A stretch of 64,000 nucleotides of DNA from Hymenobacter gummosus (GTDB lineage: Bacteria > Bacteroidota > Bacteroidia > Cytophagales > Hymenobacteraceae). A program made the translations under genes and the position numbers. Under the pieces are notes generated by a model. That model was not told where the DNA came from, ran no database searches, and worked only from the letters and a program-made list of their open reading frames with translations. The DNA lies in the NCBI RefSeq assembly GCF_003970915.1, contig NZ_RXOF01000013.1, positions 124,001 to 188,000 on the forward strand, read 5' to 3'. Below, piece after piece: positions 7,814 to 17,289 of this stretch; within the stretch, counting starts at the first letter, position 1; the number at the start of each line of letters is the position of its first letter.

Positions 7814-8767
7814 TTAGCCGCCGCGCTGCGCCCGGAAGTTGGCCCGCTCCGGCCAGTAGCGCCGCTCGGCCGGCAGCCGCAGCGGCTTGCCCTCGAAGCG
7901 GCCTATGCCGTAGTCCTGCCCCGCCAGCTCGCCGAAGCCCGCCGCCACCCGCACCCGGTAGTCGTCGTCCACCCAGAACAGCTTCCGGTCGAAGGCCCGG
8001 TGCAGGTTCGGGCACAGGGCCACGCCGTTGCTGATGTGGTCGTTCTGCGTCAGCGCCCAGGGCACGATGTGGCAGGCATCCAGCAGCGGCGCCGGCGGCC
8101 CCTGGGTGCTCAGCAGCTTCAGCCCCGACACGGCGCAGGTGAAATCGTAGGCTTCCAGCACCACCCGCTTGAACAAGCCGCTGCGCACGGCCCCGGCCAG
8201 CTCATCGGCCGCGGCCACGGGCGCGTAGGCCGCGGCGGGCTCCTGCAGCATCTGCCGGCGCAAATCCAGCACCTCGGCCACCCCGGCGCGGGCCTGGTAG
8301 CGGAAGCGCGTCTGCGGGAAGTAGCGCTGCAGCAGCGCCTGCCGCAGCTGCTCCCGGGCCGCCGGCGCCTGCAGCAGCATCCACAGCTCGGTATCCAGGT
8401 AGGCATAGTCGACCGTATCGCGCAGGCTGCCCAGGCTCTTGACCGAGCGCGAGGCCGTCAGCAGCACTTCCAGCCCTGGCAAGGTGCGCAGGTGCCAGAA
8501 CCCATCCCCCGTGAGGTGGTAGAACGGCAGGGAAAAGTCGTTGGCCCGAAACAGCGCCGAGGTGCTCAGGTCGCGGCAGAGGCTACGGAAAGCGGCCAGC
8601 AGCTCCGGGGTGATGTAGATGCGGTTGTCCTGAATGCTGCCATCCTCGATGCCGTCGAGCACGGCCAGCAGCAGGGCGGGCTTGTACGGAGCCTCGCCGT
8701 GCTGGCGGCTGCGGGCTACCCGGAGGTGGGTGAAGCGGTGGAGGTAGGGTTTGGGGGCGGTGGGCAC
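7814..8767 (-). CDS. HNH endonuclease, possible modification-dependent restriction enzyme
   Basis: The 317-residue protein has a C-terminal HNH nuclease: C211 in CAVSG, DACHIVPW at 230-237, and NGVALCPNLHRAFD at 247-260, which supply the His-Asn-His metal finger residues. The N-terminal half (APYKPALLLAVLDGIEDG near residues 26-44, then PFYHLTGDGFWHL) resembles the DNA-binding domain found before the HNH domain in phosphorothioate-dependent McrA-type nucleases; that match is by eye and uncertain. The gene is divergent from hsdM with 137 bp between them, so it is probably part of the same defence island. It would cleave DNA, possibly only modified DNA (type IV behaviour). Confidence 0.8.
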   Translation of the reverse strand: MPTAPKPYLHRFTHLRVARSRQHGEAPYKPALLLAVLDGIEDGSIQDNRIYITPELLAAFRSLCRDLSTSALFRANDFSLPFYHLTGDGFWHLRTLPGLEVLLTASRSVKSLGSLRDTVDYAYLDTELWMLLQAPAAREQLRQALLQRYFPQTRFRYQARAGVAEVLDLRRQMLQEPAAAYAPVAAADELAGAVRSGLFKRVVLEAYDFTCAVSGLKLLSTQGPPAPLLDACHIVPWALTQNDHISNGVALCPNLHRAFDRKLFWVDDDYRVRVAAGFGELAGQDYGIGRFEGKPLRLPAERRYWPERANFRAQRGG

Positions 8768-8904
8768 TACGTGTTGGCTTGTGGAGGCAGCGAGGATGCG
8801 CGAATATCGTCGAGATACTACGTTGACACCCTCCCGCTTTCGGCGTAGCTTGCACGGCCGGACGCTACCCCCGTAGTGCCCGGCTTCGCGTTTATGCTTG
8901 TTTT

Positions 8905-10482
8905 ATGACTGATTCCCAGCTTGAAAAAACCCTGTGGACCGCCGCCGACAAGCTGCGCGCCAACATGGATGCGGCCGAATACAAGCATGTGGTGCTCGGC
9001 CTGATTTTCCTCAAATACATTTCCGACGCCTTCGAGGCCCGGCACCAACAGCTCGATCAGGAGCTGAGCGACCCGCACAACCCCTTCTACGTAGCCGAGC
9101 CCGAGGCCCGCTACCACACCCTGGAAGACCGCGACGAGTACACCGCCGAAAACGTGTACTACGTGCCGCCCGCCGCCCGCTGGAAATACCTGCAAAGCCA
9201 CGCCAAGCTGCCCACCATCGGGCAGGAGCTGGACGAGGCCATGGAGGCCATTGAGCGCGACAACCCGCGCCTGAAGGGCGTGCTGCCCAAAATCTACGGC
9301 CGGCCCACGCTGGATAAGATGCGCCTGGGCCAGCTCATCGACCTGATAGGCACCATTGGCATGGGCGGCAGCGGGCACATGAGCCGCGACCTGCTGGGCC
9401 GCGTGTACGAATACTTCCTGGGTCAGTTTGCCGACGCCGAGGGCAAGAAGGGCGGGCAGTTCTACACCCCGGCCAGCATCGTGCGGCTGCTGGTGGAACT
9501 GCTGGAGCCCTACCAGGGCCGCATTTACGACGGGGCCTGCGGCAGCGGGGGCATGTTCGTGCAGAGCGACAAGTTTATTGAGGAGCACCGGGGCCGCAAG
9601 GGCGACGTGTCGGTGTATGGGCAGGAAAGCAACCCCACCACCCACCGCCTGGCCCGCATGAACCTGGCCATCCGGGGCATCGAGGCCACCATTGAGCTGG
9701 GCGACACCCTGCTGGACGACAAGTTTCCCGACCTCAAGGCCGATTTCGTGCTGGCCAACCCGCCCTTCAATATCTCCGACTGGAACGGGGAGCTGCTGCG
9801 CGACGACCGGCGCTGGCGCTACGGCGTGCCGCCCACCGGCAACGCCAACTTTGCCTGGCTCCAGCACTTCGTGCACAAGCTCTCGGCGCGGGGCCGGGCC
9901 GGCATCGTGCTGGCCAACGGCTCCATGACCAGCGCCTCGGGCGGCGAAGACGCCATCCGCCGCCAGCTGGTGGAAGCCAACCTGGTGGACTGCATGGTGG
10001 CCCTGCCCACCCAGCTGTTTTTCAACACCCAGATTCCGGCCTGCATCTGGCTGCTGGCCCGCGACCGGGCCAGCAACCCCCACCGCGACCGGAGCCAGGA
10101 AATCCTGTTCATCGACGCCCGCCAGCTCGGCACCATGATTAGCCGTCGCAACCGCGAGCTAACCGAGGCCGACCTGCGCCGCGTGGCCGACGCCTACCAC
10201 AACTGGCGCTGCCAGAGCGCCACCGTGGCCCCCGGCGAAACGCCCGTGCTCTACCACGACCAGCCCGGCTTCTGCCGCGCCGCCCCCGTGGCCGAAGTGC
10301 AAGCCCACGGTTGCGTGCTCACGCCGGGCCGGTACGTGGGGACGGAAGAGGTGGAGGAAGGCGAGGATTTGAACGAAAAGCTGCAAGAGTTGGCAACGAC
10401 GCTAGCGGGGCAATTTGAGGAGTCCTCTCGTTTGGAGCAGGAGATTCGCCAAAGCCTATTTTCATTAGGTATTCAAATCTGA
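8905..10482 (+). CDS. hsdM: Type I restriction-modification system, methyltransferase subunit HsdM
   Basis: This 525-residue protein is the N6-adenine methyltransferase of a type I system. It has the HsdM N-terminal helical domain (residues 1-150), the entry to the methylase fold (GGQFYTP near 182), the AdoMet-binding motif I ([10 protein letters not shown] near 208-218) and the catalytic motif IV NPPF at 285-288. With HsdS it methylates the recognition sequence; with HsdR it forms the restricting complex. The gene is 10 bases from hsdS, in one operon hsdM-hsdS-fic, with hsdR a little further on. Length is normal for the family. Confidence 0.95.
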   Translation: MTDSQLEKTLWTAADKLRANMDAAEYKHVVLGLIFLKYISDAFEARHQQLDQELSDPHNPFYVAEPEARYHTLEDRDEYTAENVYYVPPAARWKYLQSHAKLPTIGQELDEAMEAIERDNPRLKGVLPKIYGRPTLDKMRLGQLIDLIGTIGMGGSGHMSRDLLGRVYEYFLGQFADAEGKKGGQFYTPASIVRLLVELLEPYQGRIYDGACGSGGMFVQSDKFIEEHRGRKGDVSVYGQESNPTTHRLARMNLAIRGIEATIELGDTLLDDKFPDLKADFVLANPPFNISDWNGELLRDDRRWRYGVPPTGNANFAWLQHFVHKLSARGRAGIVLANGSMTSASGGEDAIRRQLVEANLVDCMVALPTQLFFNTQIPACIWLLARDRASNPHRDRSQEILFIDARQLGTMISRRNRELTEADLRRVADAYHNWRCQSATVAPGETPVLYHDQPGFCRAAPVAEVQAHGCVLTPGRYVGTEEVEEGEDLNEKLQELATTLAGQFEESSRLEQEIRQSLFSLGIQI

Positions 10483-10492
10483 TTTTGCACCG

Positions 10493-11800
10493 ATGGGAAA
10501 GTGGACAGTGCAGAAGCTATCTGATATAGCAACGCTAGTTATGGGTCAGTCACCCACTGGCGAAACATGTAATACCGTCGGCGTTGGCTATCCATTGCTG
10601 AATGGGCCGACTGAATTTGGCTCATATTCTCCGACGCCCACACAATACACTACCTCGCCTAGCAAATTCGCTCAACCGGGTGACTTGTTATTCTGCGTCC
10701 GGGGCTCAACAACCGGGAAGATGAATTGGGCTGACCGTGAATATGCTATTGGGCGAGGATTAGCAGCAATAAGACATAAAGGGGGATTAGTATATCAACC
10801 TTTGCTCCGCAAAATCATTGAGAATAATCTTAAAACCATTTTAGCTCAAGCTACCGGCTCTACTTTTCCTAACGTCTCACGGCAGCAGCTTCTTGACTTA
10901 GAAGTAGCAATGCCACCGGCCCATGAGCAGCTGACAATTGCAAATGCCATTGCTAATTTGGACGCCAAGGTCGAGTTGAATCACAAGCAGAACCAGACGC
11001 TGGAGCAGCTGGCGCAAACCCTGTTTCGGCAGTGGTTTGTGGCGTTTGACTTCCCGGTGGAAGCGGCGGATGCGACCAGCCCGAAATTGGATAATAACCC
11101 CACATTGCGTTTACCCCCCCCCCCCGTTAAAAATGTAACTTTCACAAGTTCAGCAGGCTACCGCAGCAGCGGCGGGGAGATGGTGGAATCGGAGTTAGGA
11201 TTGATTCCGAAGGGGTGGCGGGTAGGGTCAATATATTCCGTGGCAAAAGTCATTTACGGAGCATCATTTGCTTCAAAATTATTTAATGAAAAAGCTGAGG
11301 GCTTACCGCTGATTCGCATCCGCGACTTAAAAACATTTTCTCCTAGCTTCTACACAACCGAAACGCATTCTAAAAGCACATTGATAACAGCAGGCAACCT
11401 GCTCGTTGGTATGGACGCAGAATTTACCCCTACGGTGTGGATGGGCGACGATGGATTAATGAATCAACGCGTTTGCATGTTCAGACCCGCATCTTCAGAA
11501 GTTCACGAGTTATTTATTTTGCACTCTATCAAACCCCTGCTAGAATTTTTCGAGCGGGCTAAGGTTGGCACAACTGTAATTCATTTAGGCAAATCTGACA
11601 TTGACACTTTCAAACTCATCGTTCCCCCTACGAATGCGCTTCAATCGTTTCAGCGTATAGCTGCACCCATTTTTCAGAAGCTGCTCAATAATGCTGTTCA
11701 ATCACGCACCCTAGCCACCCTGCGCGACACGCTGCTGCCGCAGCTGCTCAGTGGCCGCCTCACGGTGCGGCAGGCGGAGGAGCTGGTAGCCCAGGAATAA
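10493..11800 (+). CDS. hsdS: Type I restriction-modification system, specificity subunit HsdS, with C12 tract
   Basis: HsdS (435 residues) sets the recognition sequence of the type I complex. It has two target-recognition domains (about 1-150 and 230-380), each followed by a conserved helical spacer: the central one starts near NLDAKVELNHKQNQ (155-168), the C-terminal one near IFQKLLNNAVQSRTL. The recognition domains are visibly richer in A+T than the helices and the neighbouring genes, as is usual for exchanged specificity domains. Between the halves, codons 208-211 are a run of 12 C (11114-11125) coding for four prolines. Gain or loss of one C puts a stop codon immediately after the tract. 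An in-frame ATG at 11180, just before ESELGLIPKGW, could start the second half on its own. Confidence 0.95.
   Translation: MGKWTVQKLSDIATLVMGQSPTGETCNTVGVGYPLLNGPTEFGSYSPTPTQYTTSPSKFAQPGDLLFCVRGSTTGKMNWADREYAIGRGLAAIRHKGGLVYQPLLRKIIENNLKTILAQATGSTFPNVSRQQLLDLEVAMPPAHEQLTIANAIANLDAKVELNHKQNQTLEQLAQTLFRQWFVAFDFPVEAADATSPKLDNNPTLRLPPPPVKNVTFTSSAGYRSSGGEMVESELGLIPKGWRVGSIYSVAKVIYGASFASKLFNEKAEGLPLIRIRDLKTFSPSFYTTETHSKSTLITAGNLLVGMDAEFTPTVWMGDDGLMNQRVCMFRPASSEVHELFILHSIKPLLEFFERAKVGTTVIHLGKSDIDTFKLIVPPTNALQSFQRIAAPIFQKLLNNAVQSRTLATLRDTLLPQLLSGRLTVRQAEELVAQE
11114..11125 (+). repeat. Homopolymeric C12 tract inside hsdS
   Basis: Twelve consecutive C bases lie in frame between the two halves of hsdS. 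With 11 C the frame reads into ATG TAA a few codons later; with 13 C it reads CGT TAA. Mononucleotide runs of this length are classical slipped-strand mutation sites. I noticed no other run this long in the window. Confidence 0.9.
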
Positions 11801-11814
11801 TACCTACCTGCCCG

Positions 11815-12411
11815 ATGAAATACGCCGCGCCCGACGACGAAGCCGAAGCCCTACCCAACCGATTGGGGTTGTCGTCGCTGGCCGCCGTGCAGCAGGCCGA
11901 AACCGAAGGCTTCTTGCTGGCCGAGCAACACCTGCTCGATGAGCTGCGCGAAGACCACCTGTTCGATGTGGCCTACATCCTCGGTATTCACCGCCGGGCT
12001 CTGGGCCACATCTACGACTTCGCGGGTCGCTACCGCACCGTCAACCTTTCCAAAGGCGGCTTTGTGTTTCCGGCCGCGCACTACCTACCCCAAAGCATGG
12101 CCCAGCTAGAGCAGGAGTTGCTACTATCTCTGCCCCACGCCTGGCCCGACACGGCGGCGCTGGTGCCCGACGTGGCCCGCGTGCATGCCGAGCTGCTGTT
12201 TATTCATCCATTCCGGGAGGGTAACGGGCGCACGGCGCGGGTGCTGGCCAACCTGATGGCCTACAAAAACGGCTCGACCAGCTTCCAATGGGAGAAGCTG
12301 GCCGAGCCAGAAGCCTTTGCGGCCTACGTGCGTGCCGTGCAAGCCGCCGCCCGCCTCGACTACGCCCCGATGCAGGCAGTGCTTATGAGTGTGGCGCCGG
12401 CCGGTCCGTAG
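11815..12411 (+). CDS. Fic/DOC family protein within the type I operon
   Basis: This 198-residue protein has the Fic core motif HPFREGNGR at residues 131-139, whose His is the catalytic base for AMP (or other nucleotide) transfer to a target hydroxyl. The beta-hairpin flap that positions the target is seen before it (YRTVNLSKGGFVF). I find no (S/T)xxxE(G/N) inhibitory motif at either end of this protein, so it should depend on a separate antitoxin (class I Fic). It starts 14 bases after hsdS. A candidate antitoxin is encoded on the opposite strand, overlapping its last 29 bases. The target is unknown. Confidence 0.88.
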   Translation: MKYAAPDDEAEALPNRLGLSSLAAVQQAETEGFLLAEQHLLDELREDHLFDVAYILGIHRRALGHIYDFAGRYRTVNLSKGGFVFPAAHYLPQSMAQLEQELLLSLPHAWPDTAALVPDVARVHAELLFIHPFREGNGRTARVLANLMAYKNGSTSFQWEKLAEPEAFAAYVRAVQAAARLDYAPMQAVLMSVAPAGP

Positions 12412-12565
12412 TCTTTACTACGGCTTCGCGCAGGCGGGCTTCGTCGGGCCGGATGCCTTCTACCTGCGCCGAGCCCACGGCATTGCGCACCAGCATCTGC
12501 TGCCGCGCGGCACTGTCGCGCAGGTGCGGAAACCGGTCGGTGATTCGCTTGACGGTTGTTTTCAT
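12383..12565 (-). CDS. Small Fic antitoxin-like protein, antisense to fic
   Basis: A 60-residue ORF on the minus strand carries, at residues 32-37, SAQVEG, a match to the inhibitory motif (S/T)xxxE(G/N) that lets VbhA-type (class I) antitoxins block the ATP site of Fic proteins through the Glu. The surrounding residues (RFPHLRDSAARQQMLVRNAVG before it) make a plausible helical antitoxin. The gene is convergent with fic and overlaps it by 29 bp (12383-12411), whereas class I antitoxins usually lie upstream on the same strand. Its promoter would lie in the 191-bp region shared with the divergent hsdR. Assignment is by motif and position only. Confidence 0.7.
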   Translation of the reverse strand: MKTTVKRITDRFPHLRDSAARQQMLVRNAVGSAQVEGIRPDEARLREAVVKTTDRPAPHS

Positions 12566-12638
12566 GGCAAGAGGCGTTTTACCTTTCTACGACAAAGTAA
12601 CCAGAATAAACATTCCAGCTAATCCGGTACCGGTAGAA

Positions 12639-12731
12639 CGTCATGCTGAGCCCCGTCGAAGCATCTCTACTGCTTCGTATGATGCACTCCAACGAAGCGG
12701 TAGAGATGCTTCGACGGGGCTCAGCATGACG
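12639..12731. repeat. Inverted repeat of the TCATGCTGAGC type
   Basis: Arms at 12639-12678 and 12692-12731 are complementary over 40 bases with one mismatch. The element sits between the divergent antitoxin-like gene and hsdR, ending 25 bases before the hsdR ATG. Related outer arms (CGTCATGCTGAGC or CGTCATCCTGAGC) occur at 19085-19309, 43305-43408 and 59783-59983. Confidence 0.85.
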
Positions 12732-12756
12732 ACCAATAAGTCTCTATCCGCATTTT

Positions 12757-15700
12757 ATGACCGAAGACGATATCGAACAATTTGCCCTGGAATGCCTCCA
12801 GGCCCACTCTTACCAGCGCGAATACGGCCCCTCCCTGGGCCCGCCCGATAGCCCGCACGGCGGCCAGGAGCGCCAGCATTACGACGACGTGGTGCTGGCC
12901 GGCCGCCTGCGCGACTTCCTCGACCGGCACAACCGCCACCTGCCCCCCGACGCCCGCTACGACGCCCTGCGCCAGGTGCTGCGCGTGGGCGAGGGCCTGG
13001 CCCCGCTGGCCGCCAACGAAGCCTTTCACCGCCTGCTCACCGAGGGCGTGCCCGTGGAGTACCGCCACCCCGCTACCGGCGAGCTGCGCGGCGACCGGGC
13101 CTGGCTTATCGACTGGCAGCAGCCCGAGCAAAACCAGTTTCTGGCCGTCAACCAGCTCACCGTCATCGAAAACGGCCAGCACAAGCGCCCTGACGTGGTG
13201 CTGTATGTGAACGGGCTGCCGCTGGTGGTGCTGGAGCTGAAAAACGCCACCAGCGCCAAGGCTACCTGCAAGCAGGCGTTTCAGCAGCTCCAGACTTACC
13301 AGAAGGCTATTCCGCGCCTGTTCGTGTACAATGCCCTGCTGGTGGTGTCGGATGGCTTCGAGGCCAAGGCCGGCACCGTGTCGGCGGACTGGTCGCGCTT
13401 CGCGGCGTGGCGGGCCAAGGACGAGCACGGCCTAGCTCCGACAAACGAACCATTGGAAACCCTGTGCGCCGGCTTGCTGGCCCCCGCCCATCTGCTCGAC
13501 GTGCTGCGCCACTTCCTGGTGTTCGAGCACGCCCGCAACGGCACCGTGAAGAAGCTGGCAGCCTACCACCAGTTCTTCGCCGTGCGCAAGGCCGTGGCCG
13601 CCACCCAGCGCGCCGCCGACGTGCGCGGCGACAAGCGCGCCGGCGTGGTGTGGCACACCCAGGGCTCGGGCAAAAGCCTGAGCATGGTGTTCTACGCCGG
13701 CAAGCTGGTGGTGAGCGAGGCCCTGGGCAACCCTACCCTCGTCGTGCTCACCGACCGCAACGACCTGGACCAGCAGCTGTTCCAGACCTTCACCGACTGC
13801 CGCGAGCTGCTGCGCCAGGTGCCCGAGCAGGCCGAGGACCGCGAAGACCTGCGCCGCCGCCTGAGCGTGGCCGCTGGGGGTGTGGTGTTTACCACCATCC
13901 AGAAGTTTCTGCCCGACGAAAAGGGCACCCGCTACCCCGAGCTGAGCGCCCGGCGCAACATCGTGGTTATTGCCGACGAGGCCCACCGCAGCCAGTACGA
14001 CTTTATCGACGGCTTTGCCCGCCACCTGCGCGACGCCCTGCCCCATGCCACCTACATCGGCTTCACCGGCACGCCCGTCGCAAGTACCGACCGCAACACC
14101 CAGGCCGTGTTCGGTGACTACATCGACGTGTACGACATTCAGCAGGCCGTGGAAGACGGCGCCACCGTGCGCATCTACTACGAAAGCCGCCTGGCCAAAA
14201 TCAACCTCAAGCCCGGCGAGGAAGACCTGATTGACGAAGCTTTCGAGGACCTGACCGAAGGCGAGGAGCTGACGGCCCAGCAGCAGCTGAAAGCCCGCTG
14301 GGCGCGGGTAGAGGCGCTGGTAGGCAGCCAGGACCGTCTGCGCCGCGTGGCCCACGACATCGTGCAGCACTACGAAGCCCGCACCGCCGTGCTGGCCGGC
14401 AAAGCCATGATTGTGTGCATGAGCCGCCGCATCTGCGCCGCCCTCTACGCCGAAATCGTCCAGCTGCGCCCCGACTGGCATTCGGACGACGACGCGCAGG
14501 GCAAGCTGAAAGTGGTAATAACCGGCTCCAGCGCCGACGCGGCCGACTTGCAGCCCCACATCCGCAACAAAGCCGCCCGCACCGCCCTAGCCGACCGGAT
14601 GAAAGACCCACAGGATGCGTTGCAGCTTGTCATCGTGCGCGACATGTGGCTCACTGGCTTCGACGCGCCCAGCCTGCACACGCTCTATGTGGACAAGCCT
14701 ATGAAGGGCCACAATCTGATGCAGGCCATTGCCCGCGTCAACCGCGTGTTCCCCGGCAAAGACGGCGGCTTGGTCGTGGACTACCTCGGTATTGCCACCG
14801 ACCTGAAGCGCGCCCTGGCCACCTACACCGAAAGCGGCGGCAAGGGTCGCCCCACCGTGGACCAGGCCGAAGCCGTAGCCACCACGCTGAATTTCCATGA
14901 GGCCATCGTGTCGCTGCTGCACGGCTGCAACTACCCGCTCTACTTCGAGCTGCCCACCATCAAGGCCAAGCTGGCCCACCTGATGGACTTGGCCGACTGC
15001 ATCCTGGGCCTGCCCGACAACGGCCGCCAACGCTTTCTTGACCTCACCACGTCGCTCGTCAAAGCCTTTGCCATTGCCGTCCCCCACCCCGACGTCCTAG
15101 CCATCCGCGACGACGTGGGGTTGTTCCAGGCGCTGAAGGCCCGCTTGCTCAAGCTGGCCGACAGCGGCAAACCGGCCGGTAAGTCTGACGAGGAAGTGGA
15201 AACCGCCATCCGCCAAATCGTGTCCGACGCCGTAGTGGCCGGCGACGTGGTGGACATCTTCGCCGAAGCCGGTCTGCGCAAGCCGGATATTTCTATTTTA
15301 TCAGATGAGTTCCTGGCCGAAGTGCGTGGCCTGAAGCAGAAGAACGTGGCCCTGGAACTGCTGAAGAAGCTGCTGGGGGAAGACATCAAAAGCCGCAGCC
15401 GCTCGAACGTGGTGCAAAGCCGCAAGTTCTCGGAGATGCTCGACGCGGCCGTGAAGAAGTACCAGAACAACGTCATCACCGCCGCCCAAATCATCGACGA
15501 GCTGATTCAGATGGCTAAAGAACTGAAGGACCAAGACGCCCGCGGCGGCCGGTTCGGGCTCAACAAGGACGAACTGGCCTTCTATGACGCCCTGGGCGCC
15601 AGTGAAAGCGCCGTGGAAGTGATGGGCGACGAAAAGCTCCGTATCATTGCCCGTGAACTGGTCGACATCGTGCGGAAGAATACCAGCATCGACTGGACGC

Positions 15701-15840
15701 TAAAAGAGAGTGTGCAAGCCAACCTGCGCCGCCTGGTGAAGCGCATCCTCAACAAGTACGGCTACCCGCCCGATTTGCAGGCTCGGGCCGTAGAAACGGT
15801 ATTAGAGCAGGCTAAGCGGCTGGCTGCGGCTAGCGCGTAA
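12757..15840 (+). CDS. hsdR: Type I restriction-modification system, restriction subunit HsdR
   Basis: HsdR (1027 residues) is the motor and nuclease of the type I system. The PD-(D/E)xK nuclease domain is N-terminal ([10 protein letters not shown] then LELKN, about residues 145-165). The helicase motor has Walker A TQGSGKS at 301-307 and the DEAH box at 407-410, followed by RecA-like domain 2 (FTGTP, then [11 protein letters not shown] and ARVNRV). The long C-terminal region (from about 750) is the helical part that docks on HsdM. It is intact, so the system should restrict. It is separated from the fic gene by an antisense small ORF and an inverted repeat, and may have its own promoter. Confidence 0.95.
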   Translation: MTEDDIEQFALECLQAHSYQREYGPSLGPPDSPHGGQERQHYDDVVLAGRLRDFLDRHNRHLPPDARYDALRQVLRVGEGLAPLAANEAFHRLLTEGVPVEYRHPATGELRGDRAWLIDWQQPEQNQFLAVNQLTVIENGQHKRPDVVLYVNGLPLVVLELKNATSAKATCKQAFQQLQTYQKAIPRLFVYNALLVVSDGFEAKAGTVSADWSRFAAWRAKDEHGLAPTNEPLETLCAGLLAPAHLLDVLRHFLVFEHARNGTVKKLAAYHQFFAVRKAVAATQRAADVRGDKRAGVVWHTQGSGKSLSMVFYAGKLVVSEALGNPTLVVLTDRNDLDQQLFQTFTDCRELLRQVPEQAEDREDLRRRLSVAAGGVVFTTIQKFLPDEKGTRYPELSARRNIVVIADEAHRSQYDFIDGFARHLRDALPHATYIGFTGTPVASTDRNTQAVFGDYIDVYDIQQAVEDGATVRIYYESRLAKINLKPGEEDLIDEAFEDLTEGEELTAQQQLKARWARVEALVGSQDRLRRVAHDIVQHYEARTAVLAGKAMIVCMSRRICAALYAEIVQLRPDWHSDDDAQGKLKVVITGSSADAADLQPHIRNKAARTALADRMKDPQDALQLVIVRDMWLTGFDAPSLHTLYVDKPMKGHNLMQAIARVNRVFPGKDGGLVVDYLGIATDLKRALATYTESGGKGRPTVDQAEAVATTLNFHEAIVSLLHGCNYPLYFELPTIKAKLAHLMDLADCILGLPDNGRQRFLDLTTSLVKAFAIAVPHPDVLAIRDDVGLFQALKARLLKLADSGKPAGKSDEEVETAIRQIVSDAVVAGDVVDIFAEAGLRKPDISILSDEFLAEVRGLKQKNVALELLKKLLGEDIKSRSRSNVVQSRKFSEMLDAAVKKYQNNVITAAQIIDELIQMAKELKDQDARGGRFGLNKDELAFYDALGASESAVEVMGDEKLRIIARELVDIVRKNTSIDWTLKESVQANLRRLVKRILNKYGYPPDLQARAVETVLEQAKRLAAASA

Positions 15841-15906
15841 ACACCAACGAAAACACGCCGCTGGAACTGCTTCCGACGGCGCATTTTATTTAGGCGTGGG
15901 ACACTC

Positions 15907-16110
15907 TTACCCCAAGCTCCGGTAGCGCCCCCGCTTGGGCTCCACGTCGCCGAGGCGCTTCTTTTCGGCCTCCTCGTACTCCGAGAAGTTGCCCTCGAAC
16001 CAGACCACCTCCGAGTTGGCCTCGAAGGCCAGGATGTGGGTGGCCAGGCGGTCGAGGAACCACCGGTCATGGCTGATGATGACGGCGCACCCGGCAAAGT
16101 TTTCCAGCGC
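15907..16110 (-). pseudogene. Truncated duplicate of the ettA 3' end
   Basis: This minus-strand segment encodes 67 residues plus a stop that match the last 67 residues of EttA (17385-19052) at 62 positions; the five differences include Gly for Asn at the C terminus. Homology begins abruptly at 16110, three bases from the stop of the fic gene to the right, and continues past the stop into a decayed copy of the ettA terminator (about 15855-15885). No start codon or ABC domain is present. It is a leftover from insertion of the second fic gene by recombination with a related ettA end, or a partial duplication. Confidence 0.85.
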
Positions 16111-16113
16111 GAC

Positions 16114-17181
16114 TTAGCGGGCCAGCAAATCGAATAGGGGCTGGTTGATGTAGTAGTTCGACACCCCCAGCTTTTGCTTTTGCAGCAAGCCGTCGGCAGC
16201 CAGCTGGTTTAGATAACCCGCGGCCGTGATGCGGCTTACGCCTAGTTCCTGCTGCACAAACTCAATGCGGGTATAGGGATGGCGAAAGAGATTATTGAGC
16301 AGGTCCTGACTGTAAAAACGGTAATTGCGCAGCTGTTGCTTAGTGCGCTGCATTAACTCCCGCATTTCGCCGATCAGCGTGATGGTTTCGCGGGCCGTTT
16401 GCGCTACGCCGTCAAGCATATATAGTAACCACGGCTCCCAGTTACCCGTGTCGCGTACTTGTTGCAGATGCCGGTAATAATCGGCTTTGTAGCGGATGAG
16501 GTACCGGCTCAGATACAGCACCGGAATATCCAGCAGCTCTTTTAGTACCAAGTACAAAATGTTCAGAATACGGCCCGTACGACCGTTCCCGTCATAAAAC
16601 GGGTGGATACTTTCAAACTGAAAGTGTAGCACCGCCATCTTCACCAATGGATCCGCGTCGCTGAGCGTGTCATCATTCAGGTAGACTTCTAGATTGCCCA
16701 TCAGGCGCATAATCTCAGCTGAATCCTGCGGGGGCATGTAAACCACATCGCCCAACTGATTCTTGAGGGTTGTTCCCGGCAAACGCCGGTACCCCGCATT
16801 GTTCTGCTCCAATTCCCGTTGAATCAGCGCCAGATGGTTTACGCTCAGAAACCCATACTGCCGTACCAAGCTAAAGCCCAGCCGTAACGCCGCCGCGTAG
16901 TTACCCACTTCTTTAGCCGCCTGCGACTTTATCCCTTCCGTCTGCAACGCGGCCTTGAATAGTTCGTCGTGGGTAGTAATGATGTTCTCGACGGCAGAAC
17001 TGTCTTTGGCCTCCTGCAAGGGCAGCGTATTGAGCAAAATACCCTCGTTCGGAATGGTCTTGGACACGCCTTTCAGTTCAGCTAAAGCCGCACGAGCTTC
17101 GGGTAGCTTCTTCAAAACGGCCTTCGTTTCTATTTCAGCAGTGGGCGGCAAATCGGTCGGTTGCCACAAGGCAGCAGGCAT
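16114..17181 (-). CDS. Fic family protein with inhibitory helix and winged-helix C terminus
   Basis: The 355-residue product is a self-regulated (class II, SoFic-like) Fic protein. The inhibitory motif is SSAVEN at 61-66, the Fic core HPFYDGNGR is at 193-201, and the C-terminal region (around FVQQELGVSRITAAGYL) is a DNA-binding winged helix. The family transfers AMP to protein targets; the HTH suggests it also represses a promoter, probably its own. I start at the ATG at 17181: the frame stays open upstream to 17319, but that part is made of palindromes. Codon use is more AT-rich than the neighbours, which supports acquisition from elsewhere. It lies between the ettA fragment and intact ettA. 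Confidence 0.88.
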   Translation of the reverse strand: MPAALWQPTDLPPTAEIETKAVLKKLPEARAALAELKGVSKTIPNEGILLNTLPLQEAKDSSAVENIITTHDELFKAALQTEGIKSQAAKEVGNYAAALRLGFSLVRQYGFLSVNHLALIQRELEQNNAGYRRLPGTTLKNQLGDVVYMPPQDSAEIMRLMGNLEVYLNDDTLSDADPLVKMAVLHFQFESIHPFYDGNGRTGRILNILYLVLKELLDIPVLYLSRYLIRYKADYYRHLQQVRDTGNWEPWLLYMLDGVAQTARETITLIGEMRELMQRTKQQLRNYRFYSQDLLNNLFRHPYTRIEFVQQELGVSRITAAGYLNQLAADGLLQKQKLGVSNYYINQPLFDLLAR

Positions 17182-17209
17182 TGGACTATGGTATGGTCGG
17201 AAAAGGAAT

Positions 17210-17289
17210 GCGGCATCTGATAAGCAAAACACGCTTTGCTTATCAGATGCCGCAAGATATGTAAAGAAAACAGCCGTTTGCTTTACATA
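17210..17289. promoter_or_regulatory. Palindrome cluster upstream of the second fic gene
   Basis: Two inverted repeats lie just upstream of the fic start on the minus strand. The first has perfect 19-base arms (17210-17228 and 17235-17253); the second has 14-base arms with one mismatch (17258-17271 and 17276-17289). A third imperfect dyad follows near 17300-17328. All contain a shared core AGCAAA preceded by A/T bases. They are likely operators for the HTH-containing Fic protein; this is inferred, not shown. Confidence 0.6.
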
